Positions 37,965 through 46,776 of a DNA stretch of 64,000 nt are shown one piece after another; the stretch's first letter is position 1, and the number at the start of each line of letters is the position of its first letter. The position numbers were made by a program, and so were the translations under genes. The DNA comes from an uncultured Eubacteriales bacterium (GTDB taxonomy: Bacteria > Bacillota > Clostridia > Lachnospirales > Lachnospiraceae). A model generated the notes under the pieces. It saw only the letters and a list, made by a program, of their open reading frames with translations. It ran no database searches and had not been told where the DNA came from. The stretch covers positions 1 through 64,000 of the forward strand of contig CASFBK010000016.1 in the NCBI GenBank assembly GCA_949292785.1. Direction: 5' to 3'.

Positions 37965-38309
37965 TTATTCCAATGCATCATCCCCCATTTCACCGGTACG
38001 AATCTTCACTGCATTTTCAATCTCTTTAATAAATATTTTTCCATCTCCAAAGCTTCCTGTATTCAGTTCGGAAAGAACCTTTTTAATAATTCTGTCTACA
38101 ATCTCATCTTTGACAACGGTACGGACACTTAGCTTAGGCAGCAGATTTACACCAACGTTATCCTCTCTGGTATATACCTGCCTTACGCCCTTTTGCTTGC
38201 CATATCCGAATATACTTGAAATCATGACACCGTTTGCCCCTTCACTGTCAAGTATTCTCTTTAAATTTTCCAGCTTTTCCGGCTTTATGATGATTTCCAA
38301 TTCTTTCAT
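37965..38309 (-). CDS. P-II family nitrogen regulatory protein
   Basis: A 114-aa P-II signalling protein of the GlnB/GlnK superfamily. It has the N-terminal MKELEIIIKPEKLENLKRIL strand-helix, a T-loop region (GYGKQKGVRQVYTREDN) and the nucleotide-binding C-terminal half (TGSFGDGKIFI, VKIRTGEMGDDAL). No ammonium transporter is adjacent; it instead lies 49 bases downstream of an amino-acid permease on the same strand. It may sense 2-oxoglutarate/ATP and regulate that transporter. Confidence 0.9.
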   Translation of the reverse strand: MKELEIIIKPEKLENLKRILDSEGANGVMISSIFGYGKQKGVRQVYTREDNVGVNLLPKLSVRTVVKDEIVDRIIKKVLSELNTGSFGDGKIFIKEIENAVKIRTGEMGDDALE

Positions 38310-38358
38310 AGAATCACACTCCTTTTATCCGAACTCCTTTTTCAACACGTCGTAACAC

Positions 38359-39780
38359 TTAGAATTCCTTATCACCTTCCGGTGTCTTCATCCATACCTT
38401 TTCTTTTGGCCATTTAATAAAGAGCATATAGAACCACAAAAGCAGCCCTACGCCCATATAACCGATAAATCCAACCCAGGTTGCCTTTCCGATACCAATG
38501 GTGCAGAAAAATGCAATCACTGCCATAATAATTAATGATGCAACCTTTAACCATGTCGCACATTTATAAGGTCTTTCCCAGTCCGGATGTCTTTTGTCCG
38601 AAACCAGTGAGGAAATAGATGTAATTACATAGCAGAGTGCACATGCAAATGCCATCAGGTCAAAAAATGCTGTAATGGACTGCATTGCAATAAATCCGAT
38701 ACTTACCACCAAAATTAAAATATTGGGTAAGGTTGGCTGATTATATTTATTGGTATAGGAAAACTGTTTTGGTAAAAAGTTCTGACGTCCCATAGCATAA
38801 ATCATACGAACACCGGAATACCAAAATCCCAGTACAGAGGTTCCAATGGGGAATACTACACCAACAATTCCCATTACCAATACAAATGGTGCAATTTTAT
38901 CTCCAAAGCAATTTGTTAAGGCACTAAAGGTAATAAACGGAGAACAGTCACCATTGTTTGTTAATTCTCCCCAGGGCATAACGCCTGCCATACAGAAATA
39001 GAAAATGGTGTAAATGGCGCCACAGGTAATAACGGAACCAAGAATTGCTTTTTTCTGGTCCTTAATTGGGAAATCTCCCTCTTCTACCATAGCCGGCACT
39101 GTTTCAAAACCGAAATACGGGGTAATCATAAAGGAACAACCTACAATCCATGCAATTCCGGTAGAAGCAAAGCTGCCGCCATACTGCTTCATATTGCTGC
39201 TGGTAAAGAAGCTGGTAAAGTTAGAAAGGCTCCAGCTTCCGCTAAACAGGAACATAAGAGAACAAATCAAAATACCTGCGATACCGGCAAACAGCATGAA
39301 TGACTGTACCTTTCCTGCAACTACGTTTTTATACATACTTAACACACACCACGCACAAAGCACAAGGGCACCCACAATAACCGCAGAGGTTCCGGTCAGA
39401 TTCAGGCTGAACTGGTAATTCAGCCAGTCGATAATTCCAAGCACTCCCGCAGCCGGAACTGCAATCCATGCACACATGATAAGCCAGGCTGACCAGAAGC
39501 CCGCATGCTTATTCAGTCCTACCGTGTTAAATACCAGACAGGAACCCGTACTTGGCAGCATGGTGGAATACTCTGCATATACAAATGCGGTAGGCAATAC
39601 CGCCAATGTCATTAAGGCAAAAGCTAAAAAGGTCGCAGGACCTGTATAGGACATAAAAATGCCGTCCCAGTAGCACATAAATGTAAAAATTGCACCGGTA
39701 GCCATTGCATACACGTACACCAGTTTCATGGATTTTGACAATACACTTGTTTTTTTCTCGTTCATTACAGTATGATCCAT
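38359..39780 (-). CDS. APC-family amino acid permease
   Basis: A 473-aa transporter with about 12 TM helices and the APC N-terminal pattern (MATGAIFTFMCYWDG...TGPATFLAFALM). AGGAGGAAACGATT lies before the ATG. It is in a run with a kinase and PLP enzyme upstream and a P-II protein downstream, so it probably imports the substrate of those enzymes, an amino acid or amino alcohol. Confidence 0.88.
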   Translation of the reverse strand: MDHTVMNEKKTSVLSKSMKLVYVYAMATGAIFTFMCYWDGIFMSYTGPATFLAFALMTLAVLPTAFVYAEYSTMLPSTGSCLVFNTVGLNKHAGFWSAWLIMCAWIAVPAAGVLGIIDWLNYQFSLNLTGTSAVIVGALVLCAWCVLSMYKNVVAGKVQSFMLFAGIAGILICSLMFLFSGSWSLSNFTSFFTSSNMKQYGGSFASTGIAWIVGCSFMITPYFGFETVPAMVEEGDFPIKDQKKAILGSVITCGAIYTIFYFCMAGVMPWGELTNNGDCSPFITFSALTNCFGDKIAPFVLVMGIVGVVFPIGTSVLGFWYSGVRMIYAMGRQNFLPKQFSYTNKYNQPTLPNILILVVSIGFIAMQSITAFFDLMAFACALCYVITSISSLVSDKRHPDWERPYKCATWLKVASLIIMAVIAFFCTIGIGKATWVGFIGYMGVGLLLWFYMLFIKWPKEKVWMKTPEGDKEF

Positions 39781-39855
39781 AATCGTTTCCTCCTTCTTTT
39801 TGCATTGTTATATAAGTAAAATTTCAATAGAATGAAATCCTATTGCGTTGCTATG

Positions 39856-40851
39856 TTAGCCAAAGAGTCTTAAATATCGTTCTGCCAGTTCTATGGTTCC
39901 GTCCATCCAGCCCACGCTTAATTCGGCAACCGGACCGGATTCCTGATGACTTGCAAGCCATGCGGTAAGTTGCAGGCGGCGCATCATGATAAAAGTATCA
40001 ATTTCCTCAAAGTCCGTATCGGTAAAGGGAAGAACCTTGCGGTAACCGTCAAGCCACGCGTTTACCAGCTTTGGTACGATTGGCTTTTCTTCGATAAAGC
40101 TAAGCGCCGACGCCAAGTCATGCAAGTGCCATCCAAAGCCGCAGTCATCAAAGTCAATCACTTTTATCTGCTCTCCCTCCAGTAAAAGATTTGCAAGACG
40201 CAAGTCGGCATGAATTAATCCGTAGTTATTTTCTGTTTTCCCATATCGCTCCAGCCTCTTTTTTATAATGGCGGACACTTCCTCTAACATGACCTTCGCC
40301 TCCGGCGTCATATCCTTAAAATCCTGCCACCTGCCCCATGCTGCATGTTCTCCGATAATGGTGTCATAATTCCACTCTATCCGGTCAAGCTTGGCTGTAC
40401 CATTCCAGATTTCCGTCTGACGGTGAAGATAAGCTGTCGTTTCCCCAAGATAAGCAAACTGCTTTACCATGCGGGCTTCGTTATTTTCATCCGGCGCTTC
40501 CCCGGGAAGATATTCGCAAATGACACAATAGTAATCCTTTCCGTCACTGCCTGTTACAATCTGAATATTCTCTCCGTTCACTCCTTTAATTGGATTTGCC
40601 ACACAAAGCGGCGTATACTCATTAATCTGATTCAGCCATCGCATTTCAGAATCCAGTTCTTCTAAGGTGTGATAGCCCGGTCTGCTGATACGGAGCACCC
40701 CGTCTTTTTCTCCGGTTTCTTTGTTTTTTACCATGTAGGTTGCATTCTCCGAAAGAACAATCAGCTTCGATTCATCTGTGTCCTGCCAGCCGTATTTTTC
40801 CAATGCATCTGTGGCAAGCTGGTCGAATAATTGTGTATTTTCAAATGCCAT
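39856..40851 (-). CDS. APH-fold small-molecule kinase
   Basis: A 331-aa aminoglycoside-phosphotransferase-fold kinase. The catalytic loop reads IHADLRLANLL (Asp base and Asn metal ligand) and the metal-binding Asp lies in VIDFDDCGFG. ATG at 40851 has AAGGAGG eight bases upstream; a longer frame is rejected. Although related to antibiotic kinases, its place between a class-III PLP enzyme and an amino-acid permease suggests a catabolic kinase such as the hydroxylysine or ethanolamine type. Substrate unproven. Confidence 0.85.
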   Translation of the reverse strand: MAFENTQLFDQLATDALEKYGWQDTDESKLIVLSENATYMVKNKETGEKDGVLRISRPGYHTLEELDSEMRWLNQINEYTPLCVANPIKGVNGENIQIVTGSDGKDYYCVICEYLPGEAPDENNEARMVKQFAYLGETTAYLHRQTEIWNGTAKLDRIEWNYDTIIGEHAAWGRWQDFKDMTPEAKVMLEEVSAIIKKRLERYGKTENNYGLIHADLRLANLLLEGEQIKVIDFDDCGFGWHLHDLASALSFIEEKPIVPKLVNAWLDGYRKVLPFTDTDFEEIDTFIMMRRLQLTAWLASHQESGPVAELSVGWMDGTIELAERYLRLFG

Positions 40852-40865
40852 AATATCATCCTCCT

Positions 40866-40950
40866 TGTTACGAGCACTTAGCGAGGTCTTTTCGAGCCTT
40901 AGCACTTGTAGGTCGCCCTCGTGGGATACGTGCCGCCGTACCCTCTTGTA
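40866..40950. repeat. Intergenic dyad repeat related to that before pfp
   Basis: Contains GCACTTAGCGAGGTCTTTTCGAGCC, close to the core CACTTAGCGAGGTGTTTTCGAAC at 17811-17833, followed by a GC-rich stretch (GGTCGCCCTCGTGGG). It sits between the PLP enzyme and kinase genes. The same short non-coding repeat at two unrelated loci suggests a dispersed element. Confidence 0.5.
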
Positions 40951-40965
40951 CTGTTTTTTGCTGAC

Positions 40966-42249
40966 TTAAGCCTGTGCTAAAATATCATCCTTTGCTTCTT
41001 TGATTCCTTTTGCCATTTTCTCAAGAAGCTCATCACAATATTCTTTTGTTGCAAGAATACCCGGTTTAAACTGAAGAACACTTGGGTCGAGCTGGGAATA
41101 AATCGCCCACACACCATTTTCATATAAATGCTGCATAACGGGAATTGCTCCTTCTTTTCCGGCAAATTCTAGTCCGAAAATCGTTCCGCACTGGCGGATT
41201 CCGGTAAAGGTTTCCGGATTCTCTTTTTGGATTTCCTCAAGGCCTTTTCTCAAATAATCCGAAATAAAATCCACGTTCTTCTTTGTTTCCGGTCTGTTTA
41301 GAATCTCAAATACCTTTAAGGCACAGGCACAGCCTAGTTCAGAACCGCCGAAGGTTGCCATATGAGCACTGCCATCCTGCGTCATCCAGTAAGACGCTTT
41401 TTCATTTAATATTGCAGCAGAAATCGGATAGATACCGCCGGAAAATCCTTTGGAGGTCACAATAATATCCGGATTTACTCCGTATTTTGTAATTGCCCAC
41501 ATCTCACCACTTCGTAACAGTCCGGTCTGAACTTCATCTGCAATATATAAGGTTCCGTATGTTTTACATAATTTCTTCACAGCTGGCAAATATCCCTCCT
41601 GTGGCATTAAGAATCCATAGGTTGCAGGAATTGTCTCTAAGATTGCTGCTGCAACATCTTCACCTTTTAATGCCTCTTCCATGGCTTTGATGTCATTAAA
41701 GGGAACCTTTACATATTCGTCAGCGCCTTTATCTGCAAGAAAAATTTTGGAATATCTGTCGTTTCCGGCTGCTACTGCAAGTCCGGTGTGACCATGGTAG
41801 GCATTCTGGATGCACACGATTTTCTTTCTCCCAGTGGCTGCCCTTGCACACTTTAGTGCAAAGTCAACAATTTCTCCTCCACTGGAACCATAGATGACAT
41901 GCTTCATTCCTTCCGGAGAAGCCTTGATTACTGTTTCTGCTAGGGTTGCCTTTAAGGGCGATGGAAAATGATGATTTCCGATATCCACATAGTTAGTGGC
42001 TTCTACCAGTGCTTCGATGACTTCGGGATTTCTGTGTCCTAAGCTGTAGGTACCGCCATTGATATGTACATCCATTAATTTCTTTCCATCCATATCCCAG
42101 AAATAATAGCCCTCTCTTTTTCCAATTAAAAGGTCAATCTTTAGGTCCAGCCATTCCTTTGTCTTACCACTGTTCCAATATTCCATTGACTTTTGGAATA
42201 CCTCATCCTTCGATAACTGAAATACTTCTTCACAAATTGATTTTGCCAT
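40966..42249 (-). CDS. Class-III PLP-dependent aminotransferase or phospho-lyase
   Basis: A 427-aa PLP enzyme of fold type I. The PLP-lysine lies in TSKGFSGGIYP, the pyridine-binding Asp in IADEVQTGLLRSG, and the phosphate-cup region in YGSSGGEIVDFA. The class includes 4-aminobutyrate/ornithine transaminases and also amino-alcohol phospho-lyases of the AGXT2L type. The ATG at 42249 is chosen because AGGAG lies nine bases upstream; the ATG at 42258 is too close to it. Adjacent kinase and permease genes favour a lyase acting on a phosphorylated amino alcohol. Confidence 0.86.
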   Translation of the reverse strand: MAKSICEEVFQLSKDEVFQKSMEYWNSGKTKEWLDLKIDLLIGKREGYYFWDMDGKKLMDVHINGGTYSLGHRNPEVIEALVEATNYVDIGNHHFPSPLKATLAETVIKASPEGMKHVIYGSSGGEIVDFALKCARAATGRKKIVCIQNAYHGHTGLAVAAGNDRYSKIFLADKGADEYVKVPFNDIKAMEEALKGEDVAAAILETIPATYGFLMPQEGYLPAVKKLCKTYGTLYIADEVQTGLLRSGEMWAITKYGVNPDIIVTSKGFSGGIYPISAAILNEKASYWMTQDGSAHMATFGGSELGCACALKVFEILNRPETKKNVDFISDYLRKGLEEIQKENPETFTGIRQCGTIFGLEFAGKEGAIPVMQHLYENGVWAIYSQLDPSVLQFKPGILATKEYCDELLEKMAKGIKEAKDDILAQA

Positions 42250-42293
42250 AATATCCATCTCCTCTTTCTTGTATCAATTACTTGCTTTGTCCA

Positions 42294-43352
42294 CTATTTG
42301 TTTTGTCCATATATTTCTTCTAACATCTTCTGATAGGCAGTAGGAGAATATCCTGTTTTTTTCTTAAAGGTCTTCGCAAAATATTCTGCGTCTGAATACC
42401 CAACGGTTGCTGCCACATCATATATTTTTATTCTGTTATCCCTTAGAAGAACCTTTGCCCTGTCTACCTTGACCTCCGCCATATAATCGGTAAAATTCAT
42501 TCCTGTTATTTTTTTAAAAATATGGCTTACATAGCTGGGGTTTAAATACACTCCTTCGGCAACACTTTCTAAGGACAACTTTTCATCTACGTGTACTACT
42601 ACATATTTTCCAATACGATAGACCAGCTTATCGTCAATCATCTGATACTTCACTACCATTTTGCTTGCCTCCCCAAAACATCTGACCCACTCCTTGATAA
42701 TCTCTTCCTTTCTCATCAGGGAAAAACCAAATTTATAGGTAAAATCGTTTCGGTAAAGGAATTTTTCCAGCCATGGTTTTCTGTCAATTAACATTTCATA
42801 AATATGGTTTTTTGCCTTATCTGCTATAAGCTGACAGTTGATACCGTCTCTTTTCCAATCCTCGTATATCTGCCCTATCATGCTTCGGATAATGATTTCT
42901 TCCTGACCGCCTCCTAAAAAAATATTATCGATCAAAGCATCTACCTTCATCTGCAAATCATTCACCACATAACTAAGCCCAATGATGTCATATACCCGTA
43001 TCAGGGATTCCTCCAGCTGGCGGCTGTCCAAGGGCTGTATCAGATAATCAAATACACCGCTTAAAAAAATTTTTCTTACGACTTCATAAGACTTTTCATA
43101 TCCAATCAGAATGATTTTAATTCCTAAGAAAAGACTGGTAATCTGCTTTAATCGTTCTATGGTAAAACCCTCGTTTTGTTCCATAACCAATAGGCAAATA
43201 TTGGGACGCCTCGTATTCAGATAGGTATAAATTTCTTCTTCCTCCTGTATTGGCTCAATTAATGCAAAATCATTCCGAATAGACCAAAACGGCATTTCCT
43301 TTATCTGTTCTGCTACATGACCGTTCTTATCATAAATACCTACATACTGCAT
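42294..43352 (-). CDS. AraC-family regulator with receiver-like N-terminus
   Basis: A 352-aa regulator. The C-terminal 100 residues hold two helix-turn-helix motifs of the AraC type (LSLESVAEGVYLNPSYVSHI and IYDVAATVGYSDAEYFAKTF). The N-terminus (1-125) is receiver-like in its strand pattern, but the phospho-acceptor position in RPNICLLVMEQ is not Asp, so it is probably a degenerate, non-phosphorylated receiver. It lies directly upstream of the PLP enzyme and is likely its activator. Confidence 0.85.
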   Translation of the reverse strand: MQYVGIYDKNGHVAEQIKEMPFWSIRNDFALIEPIQEEEEIYTYLNTRRPNICLLVMEQNEGFTIERLKQITSLFLGIKIILIGYEKSYEVVRKIFLSGVFDYLIQPLDSRQLEESLIRVYDIIGLSYVVNDLQMKVDALIDNIFLGGGQEEIIIRSMIGQIYEDWKRDGINCQLIADKAKNHIYEMLIDRKPWLEKFLYRNDFTYKFGFSLMRKEEIIKEWVRCFGEASKMVVKYQMIDDKLVYRIGKYVVVHVDEKLSLESVAEGVYLNPSYVSHIFKKITGMNFTDYMAEVKVDRAKVLLRDNRIKIYDVAATVGYSDAEYFAKTFKKKTGYSPTAYQKMLEEIYGQNK

Positions 43353-43384
43353 CCTACCACCGCCCTTTCTTATTGTTTTTATCC

Positions 43385-44179
43385 TTACTGTCCCATAGAA
43401 GTGGTTTCCGGCAGGGTACTTCCTCCATCAATTACAATTTGTGTTCCCGTGATATAGCTTGATTCCTCACAGCCAAGGAATGCTGCAAGCTCGCCAATCT
43501 CTTTCGGGTCTGCAAGTCTTCCTAACGGAACTGCATCTGCTATGGCTTTGATGGCTCTGGATGGGTCTTCCGGGTCAGATTGTTTTGCCATTCCTTCTAC
43601 CAGAGGTGTCATAACATATCCGGGGCAGATAGCATTGACACGTATGTTCTTATCAGCCACCTCTCTTGCCATTGCCTTTGTAAAGCCTACCAACGCTGCC
43701 TTTGAAGTTGCATAAGCTACTTCTCCCGGGTCTGCCACCATATCACCGGTTACGGAACTCATAATCACTATGGCGCCTTTCTTATTCTTCATCATACTTG
43801 GCAATACTGCTTTGGTGGTATTCCAAACACCTTTAATGTTAATATCAAAATGAAGGTCTCTGTTTTCAAAAGAATCACTTTCCAAAAAATCCTCTAATAC
43901 ACATATACCTGCATTATTTACAAGAACATCTACAGGACCATAGGTATCCTCCGCTGTTTTTACTAAATTCTCTACGCTTGCAAAGTCCGATACATCCGTC
44001 TGAACACCAGTTACCTCGCAGCCCTGCTGTTTTAGCTGCTCTGCCAGTTCTAATACCTTTGTTCCTCTTGCTGCCAGTACGCATTTTGCACCATATTTGG
44101 CATAAACCTTTGCAATTCCTTCTCCAATGCCTTTGGAGGCTCCTGTAATAACTGCTACCTTTCCTTCTAACTTTTTCAT
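43385..44179 (-). CDS. Short-chain dehydrogenase/reductase
   Basis: A 264-aa classical SDR. The NAD(P)-binding motif TGASKGIG (about 12-19), NNAG, and the catalytic Ser (IMSSVTG), Tyr and Lys (YATSK) are all present. The start is the ATG at 44179 with AAGGAG eight bases upstream; an ATG six bases earlier is too close. It ends about 30 bases before the AraC-type regulator gene and may belong to the same operon. Substrate unknown. Confidence 0.9.
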   Translation of the reverse strand: MKKLEGKVAVITGASKGIGEGIAKVYAKYGAKCVLAARGTKVLELAEQLKQQGCEVTGVQTDVSDFASVENLVKTAEDTYGPVDVLVNNAGICVLEDFLESDSFENRDLHFDINIKGVWNTTKAVLPSMMKNKKGAIVIMSSVTGDMVADPGEVAYATSKAALVGFTKAMAREVADKNIRVNAICPGYVMTPLVEGMAKQSDPEDPSRAIKAIADAVPLGRLADPKEIGELAAFLGCEESSYITGTQIVIDGGSTLPETTSMGQ

Positions 44180-44219
44180 ATACATCACTCCTTCGTTATG
44201 AAACGGCTTTGATATAAAA

Positions 44220-44257
44220 AAAGAGACATGCACATCTTTCAATGTTCATGCCTCTTT
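44220..44257 (-). terminator. Terminator between AAC(3) gene and SDR gene
   Basis: Stem AAAGAGGCATG / CATGTCTCTTT (one G-U pair) with a 16-nt loop, followed by TTTTTTT-ATATC on the minus strand. Confidence 0.8.
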
Positions 44258-44382
44258 GCATCTTTTCCATCATTATACACCATTCTTTTCAAAATAAAAG
44301 GTGTATTTTTTAGGTTATGCCAGACTATTTTTAGTTTATACGGTACTTTCTTTATGTTATCCGTAATTATTTTATGTTTTCC

Positions 44383-45174
44383 TTATTTCCTGTTTTCTTC
44401 TATCCATTTTACCGCAAAGTCCACCAATTCCCGCTGGCGCATGAAACAGATGCTGCTGTTGCCTAAGGGAACCCTTGTGGTTGTTCCTGATTTTTCAAAG
44501 GCTTCGCCTATTTGTACAAAGTCTTCTCCATCTACATAAAGTGTATCATAGCTTACCCATTCTCTTTTTCCCTTTATCATCATGGCACTGTGTTCTGTGG
44601 ACAGATGTTTTCCGGGATAGTCTGCCCGTACATCTGCTAAATGTAAGGAGGTGTTCTTATCATATCCAACACCTATCAGCAGAACATAACCGTCTAATTC
44701 ATACAGCTTTCCGACAGGAGAATTTTCTCCGAAAATATTTGACAAGTCATGATTTTCTGTCAGATACTTTGCGTATTTTCCATGTGCCGCTACGGAACGT
44801 GCCGGATGGTCGCTACGCAGTGTTCCCTGCCATTTTCGGAACATTTCTGCCACTGCTCCCATAGTATTGGTCGGTGTAATATTTTTATCGTATGCAGGCC
44901 ATTGCTCCCGAATGGTCTGCCACCATTCTTTTGGCTCTTCCCAGTGTACGCCTGCCTCTGGGTCTAAATTTTTCCAAGACTGAGTCGGCATCATAATCGT
45001 TCCTTCTTCTCCTACACTTTCTAACAGTGCTTCTATCACAATCTGCGCCCCGCCGCAGACAAATCCAAGACTGCTCATAGAAGTATGTACCATGATACTC
45101 TGTCCGGGCTTTACTCCAACTGCTTCCAATGCTTTTTTTATATCCTCTTTTAAGACTATTTTTCTTTCCATCAT
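44383..45174 (-). CDS. AAC(3)-family N-acetyltransferase
   Basis: A 263-aa member of the antibiotic_NAT family (aminoglycoside 3-N-acetyltransferase / YokD). Typical motifs are SIMVHTSMSSLGFVCGG, GTIMMPTQSW, SDHPARSVAAHG and the LLIGVGYDKNTSLHLAD segment with the catalytic-site His. Start ATG at 45174 after AAAGGAAATAGA. Such genes are common in gut clostridia and most have not been shown to give resistance. It follows the MATE exporter on the same strand (gap 46 nt). Confidence 0.87.
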   Translation of the reverse strand: MMERKIVLKEDIKKALEAVGVKPGQSIMVHTSMSSLGFVCGGAQIVIEALLESVGEEGTIMMPTQSWKNLDPEAGVHWEEPKEWWQTIREQWPAYDKNITPTNTMGAVAEMFRKWQGTLRSDHPARSVAAHGKYAKYLTENHDLSNIFGENSPVGKLYELDGYVLLIGVGYDKNTSLHLADVRADYPGKHLSTEHSAMMIKGKREWVSYDTLYVDGEDFVQIGEAFEKSGTTTRVPLGNSSICFMRQRELVDFAVKWIEENRK

Positions 45175-45220
45175 TCTATTTCCTTTCTTTGTCACCTTTC
45201 TACCGTTCTACATAACGTTC

Positions 45221-46603
45221 TTATCCTGCTCCACCCTCTATTGCCACCGTTTTTTCTGCGGTCTGCTCCAGACTCCGCATCCAGTTCTTTTTGCAGAAAA
45301 CTACCAGTGAAATTGCAAGACGTACACATTCCTCCATAGACAGTATGAAATACACATACGGGATAGGCAGGTTCAGTACAAAAGCGGTCAATAAGCCCAA
45401 CGGAACTCCAAAGCACCAGGTACCAATCATATCAATCCACATGACGTATTTTGTCCTGCCGCCGCTTCGGATAATACCTCCACCCAAAATCATGTTAAGT
45501 ACCTTGACCGGAGCCACCAGCGCAAAAGCAAATAGAATCTGCCCTGCCACCTTCTGTACTCCATCCTCTACATTGTAAATCTGTACATAATAATTGCGGC
45601 TTACAATCAAAACCAGCGACAACATCACAGCTCCTGCAAGACCATATAACATCATTTTTTTTGACTCTGCATAGGCTTTTTCGTATTCCTCACTGCCCAA
45701 GGACTTTCCGATGAGAATTGCCGCTGCCTGTGAAAGTCCGCTTAAGGCTCCTATCACCAGCACCTGAACGGGCGACGTCAGCGTCATCGCCGCACAGGCA
45801 TCCGTACCGATATGACCGTAAATTGCCGCATATACATTTTCTCCCAGACTCCAAAAAAATTCACAGACCAGAATCGGCAGTAAAATCCCAAGATACTGTA
45901 TTCTGCCGCTTTTATTCATGCGAAAAACAAATTCCAGCCGCAGCTCCTGTTTGCGGTAGTAGTGCAAAAACAATCCCAGAATCAAAAGACAGCTGATGCT
46001 TTGAGAGATGACCGTTGCCACTGCGGCTCCGGTCACTCCCATTCTTGGAAATCCAAGCTTTCCAAAAATCAACACATAATTTAAGCCCGTGTTGACAACT
46101 GCTGCCAGAATACTGGCATATAACGGAATCACTGCTGCATTCATACAACGCAGCAATGTGGAAAGCAGTGTTCCTACTGCAACCGGAATGTAGGAAACTG
46201 CTATAATGCAAAGATAACCTGCTGCCACCTCTCTTGTCATGGCATCCTTTGTGTAGGCTCCCATAATCTGTGACGGAAAAATCAGACACATTCCGGTAAA
46301 CAGCAGCGCTAAAAACAGCGCCATCATAACATTTACACAAAAACTCCTGCTTACCTCCCGACTGTCCCCTTTCCCCATATACTGTGCAATCATGATACCT
46401 GCAACTGCTGCAATAGCAGAAACGAGAACTGAAAAAATGGAATAAAACTTTCCACCCAGACCGATTCCCGCGATGCTGGTACTTCCAAGCTGTCCCGTCA
46501 TTACCTGGTCAATTACACTGAACGATGACTGCAATAATGACTGGAGGGTAACCGGAACTGCAATTTTAATGACTGATTTATAAAATAAATTTTTCTGACT
46601 CAT
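45221..46603 (-). CDS. MATE-family efflux transporter
   Basis: A 460-aa membrane protein with 12 predicted TM segments and MATE landmarks: IAVPVTLQSLLQSSFSVIDQ, IAGIGLGGKFYSI, GVTGAAVATVISQ. It exports cationic drugs or metabolites with Na+ or H+. SD GGAGGTAAGTC precedes the ATG. It probably forms a unit with the acetyltransferase gene behind it. Confidence 0.92.
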   Translation of the reverse strand: MSQKNLFYKSVIKIAVPVTLQSLLQSSFSVIDQVMTGQLGSTSIAGIGLGGKFYSIFSVLVSAIAAVAGIMIAQYMGKGDSREVSRSFCVNVMMALFLALLFTGMCLIFPSQIMGAYTKDAMTREVAAGYLCIIAVSYIPVAVGTLLSTLLRCMNAAVIPLYASILAAVVNTGLNYVLIFGKLGFPRMGVTGAAVATVISQSISCLLILGLFLHYYRKQELRLEFVFRMNKSGRIQYLGILLPILVCEFFWSLGENVYAAIYGHIGTDACAAMTLTSPVQVLVIGALSGLSQAAAILIGKSLGSEEYEKAYAESKKMMLYGLAGAVMLSLVLIVSRNYYVQIYNVEDGVQKVAGQILFAFALVAPVKVLNMILGGGIIRSGGRTKYVMWIDMIGTWCFGVPLGLLTAFVLNLPIPYVYFILSMEECVRLAISLVVFCKKNWMRSLEQTAEKTVAIEGGAG

Positions 46604-46713
46604 GACTTACCTCCATATTCTGTATGTTACATCCGACGTCTGATTTATTTTTATCTTAGTTCCTGTATGGCAAATATGCAATAGGTTAAACGCGTAACCC
46701 ATTACAAAAACAA

Positions 46714-46749
46714 GAGAGCAAATTTGTGCAATATGACAAATCTGCTCTC
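46714..46749 (-). terminator. Terminator of the LacI-family gene
   Basis: A 14-bp stem GAGAGCAGATTTGT / ACAAATTTGCTCTC (one G-U) with an 8-nt loop, followed by TTG-TTTTTG on the minus strand. Confidence 0.8.
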
Positions 46750-46776
46750 CTGACTTTTCCGTGCAAACCTCATTCT

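Noticed and set aside
39856-40851. APH-fold kinase as an aminoglycoside-resistance gene
   Set aside because: Its neighbours are an amino-acid permease and a class-III PLP enzyme, which favours a metabolic role.
44383-45174. AAC(3)-family gene as a proven antibiotic-resistance determinant
   Set aside because: Family membership alone does not show aminoglycoside resistance; many clostridial members are uncharacterised, and aminoglycosides act poorly on anaerobes.
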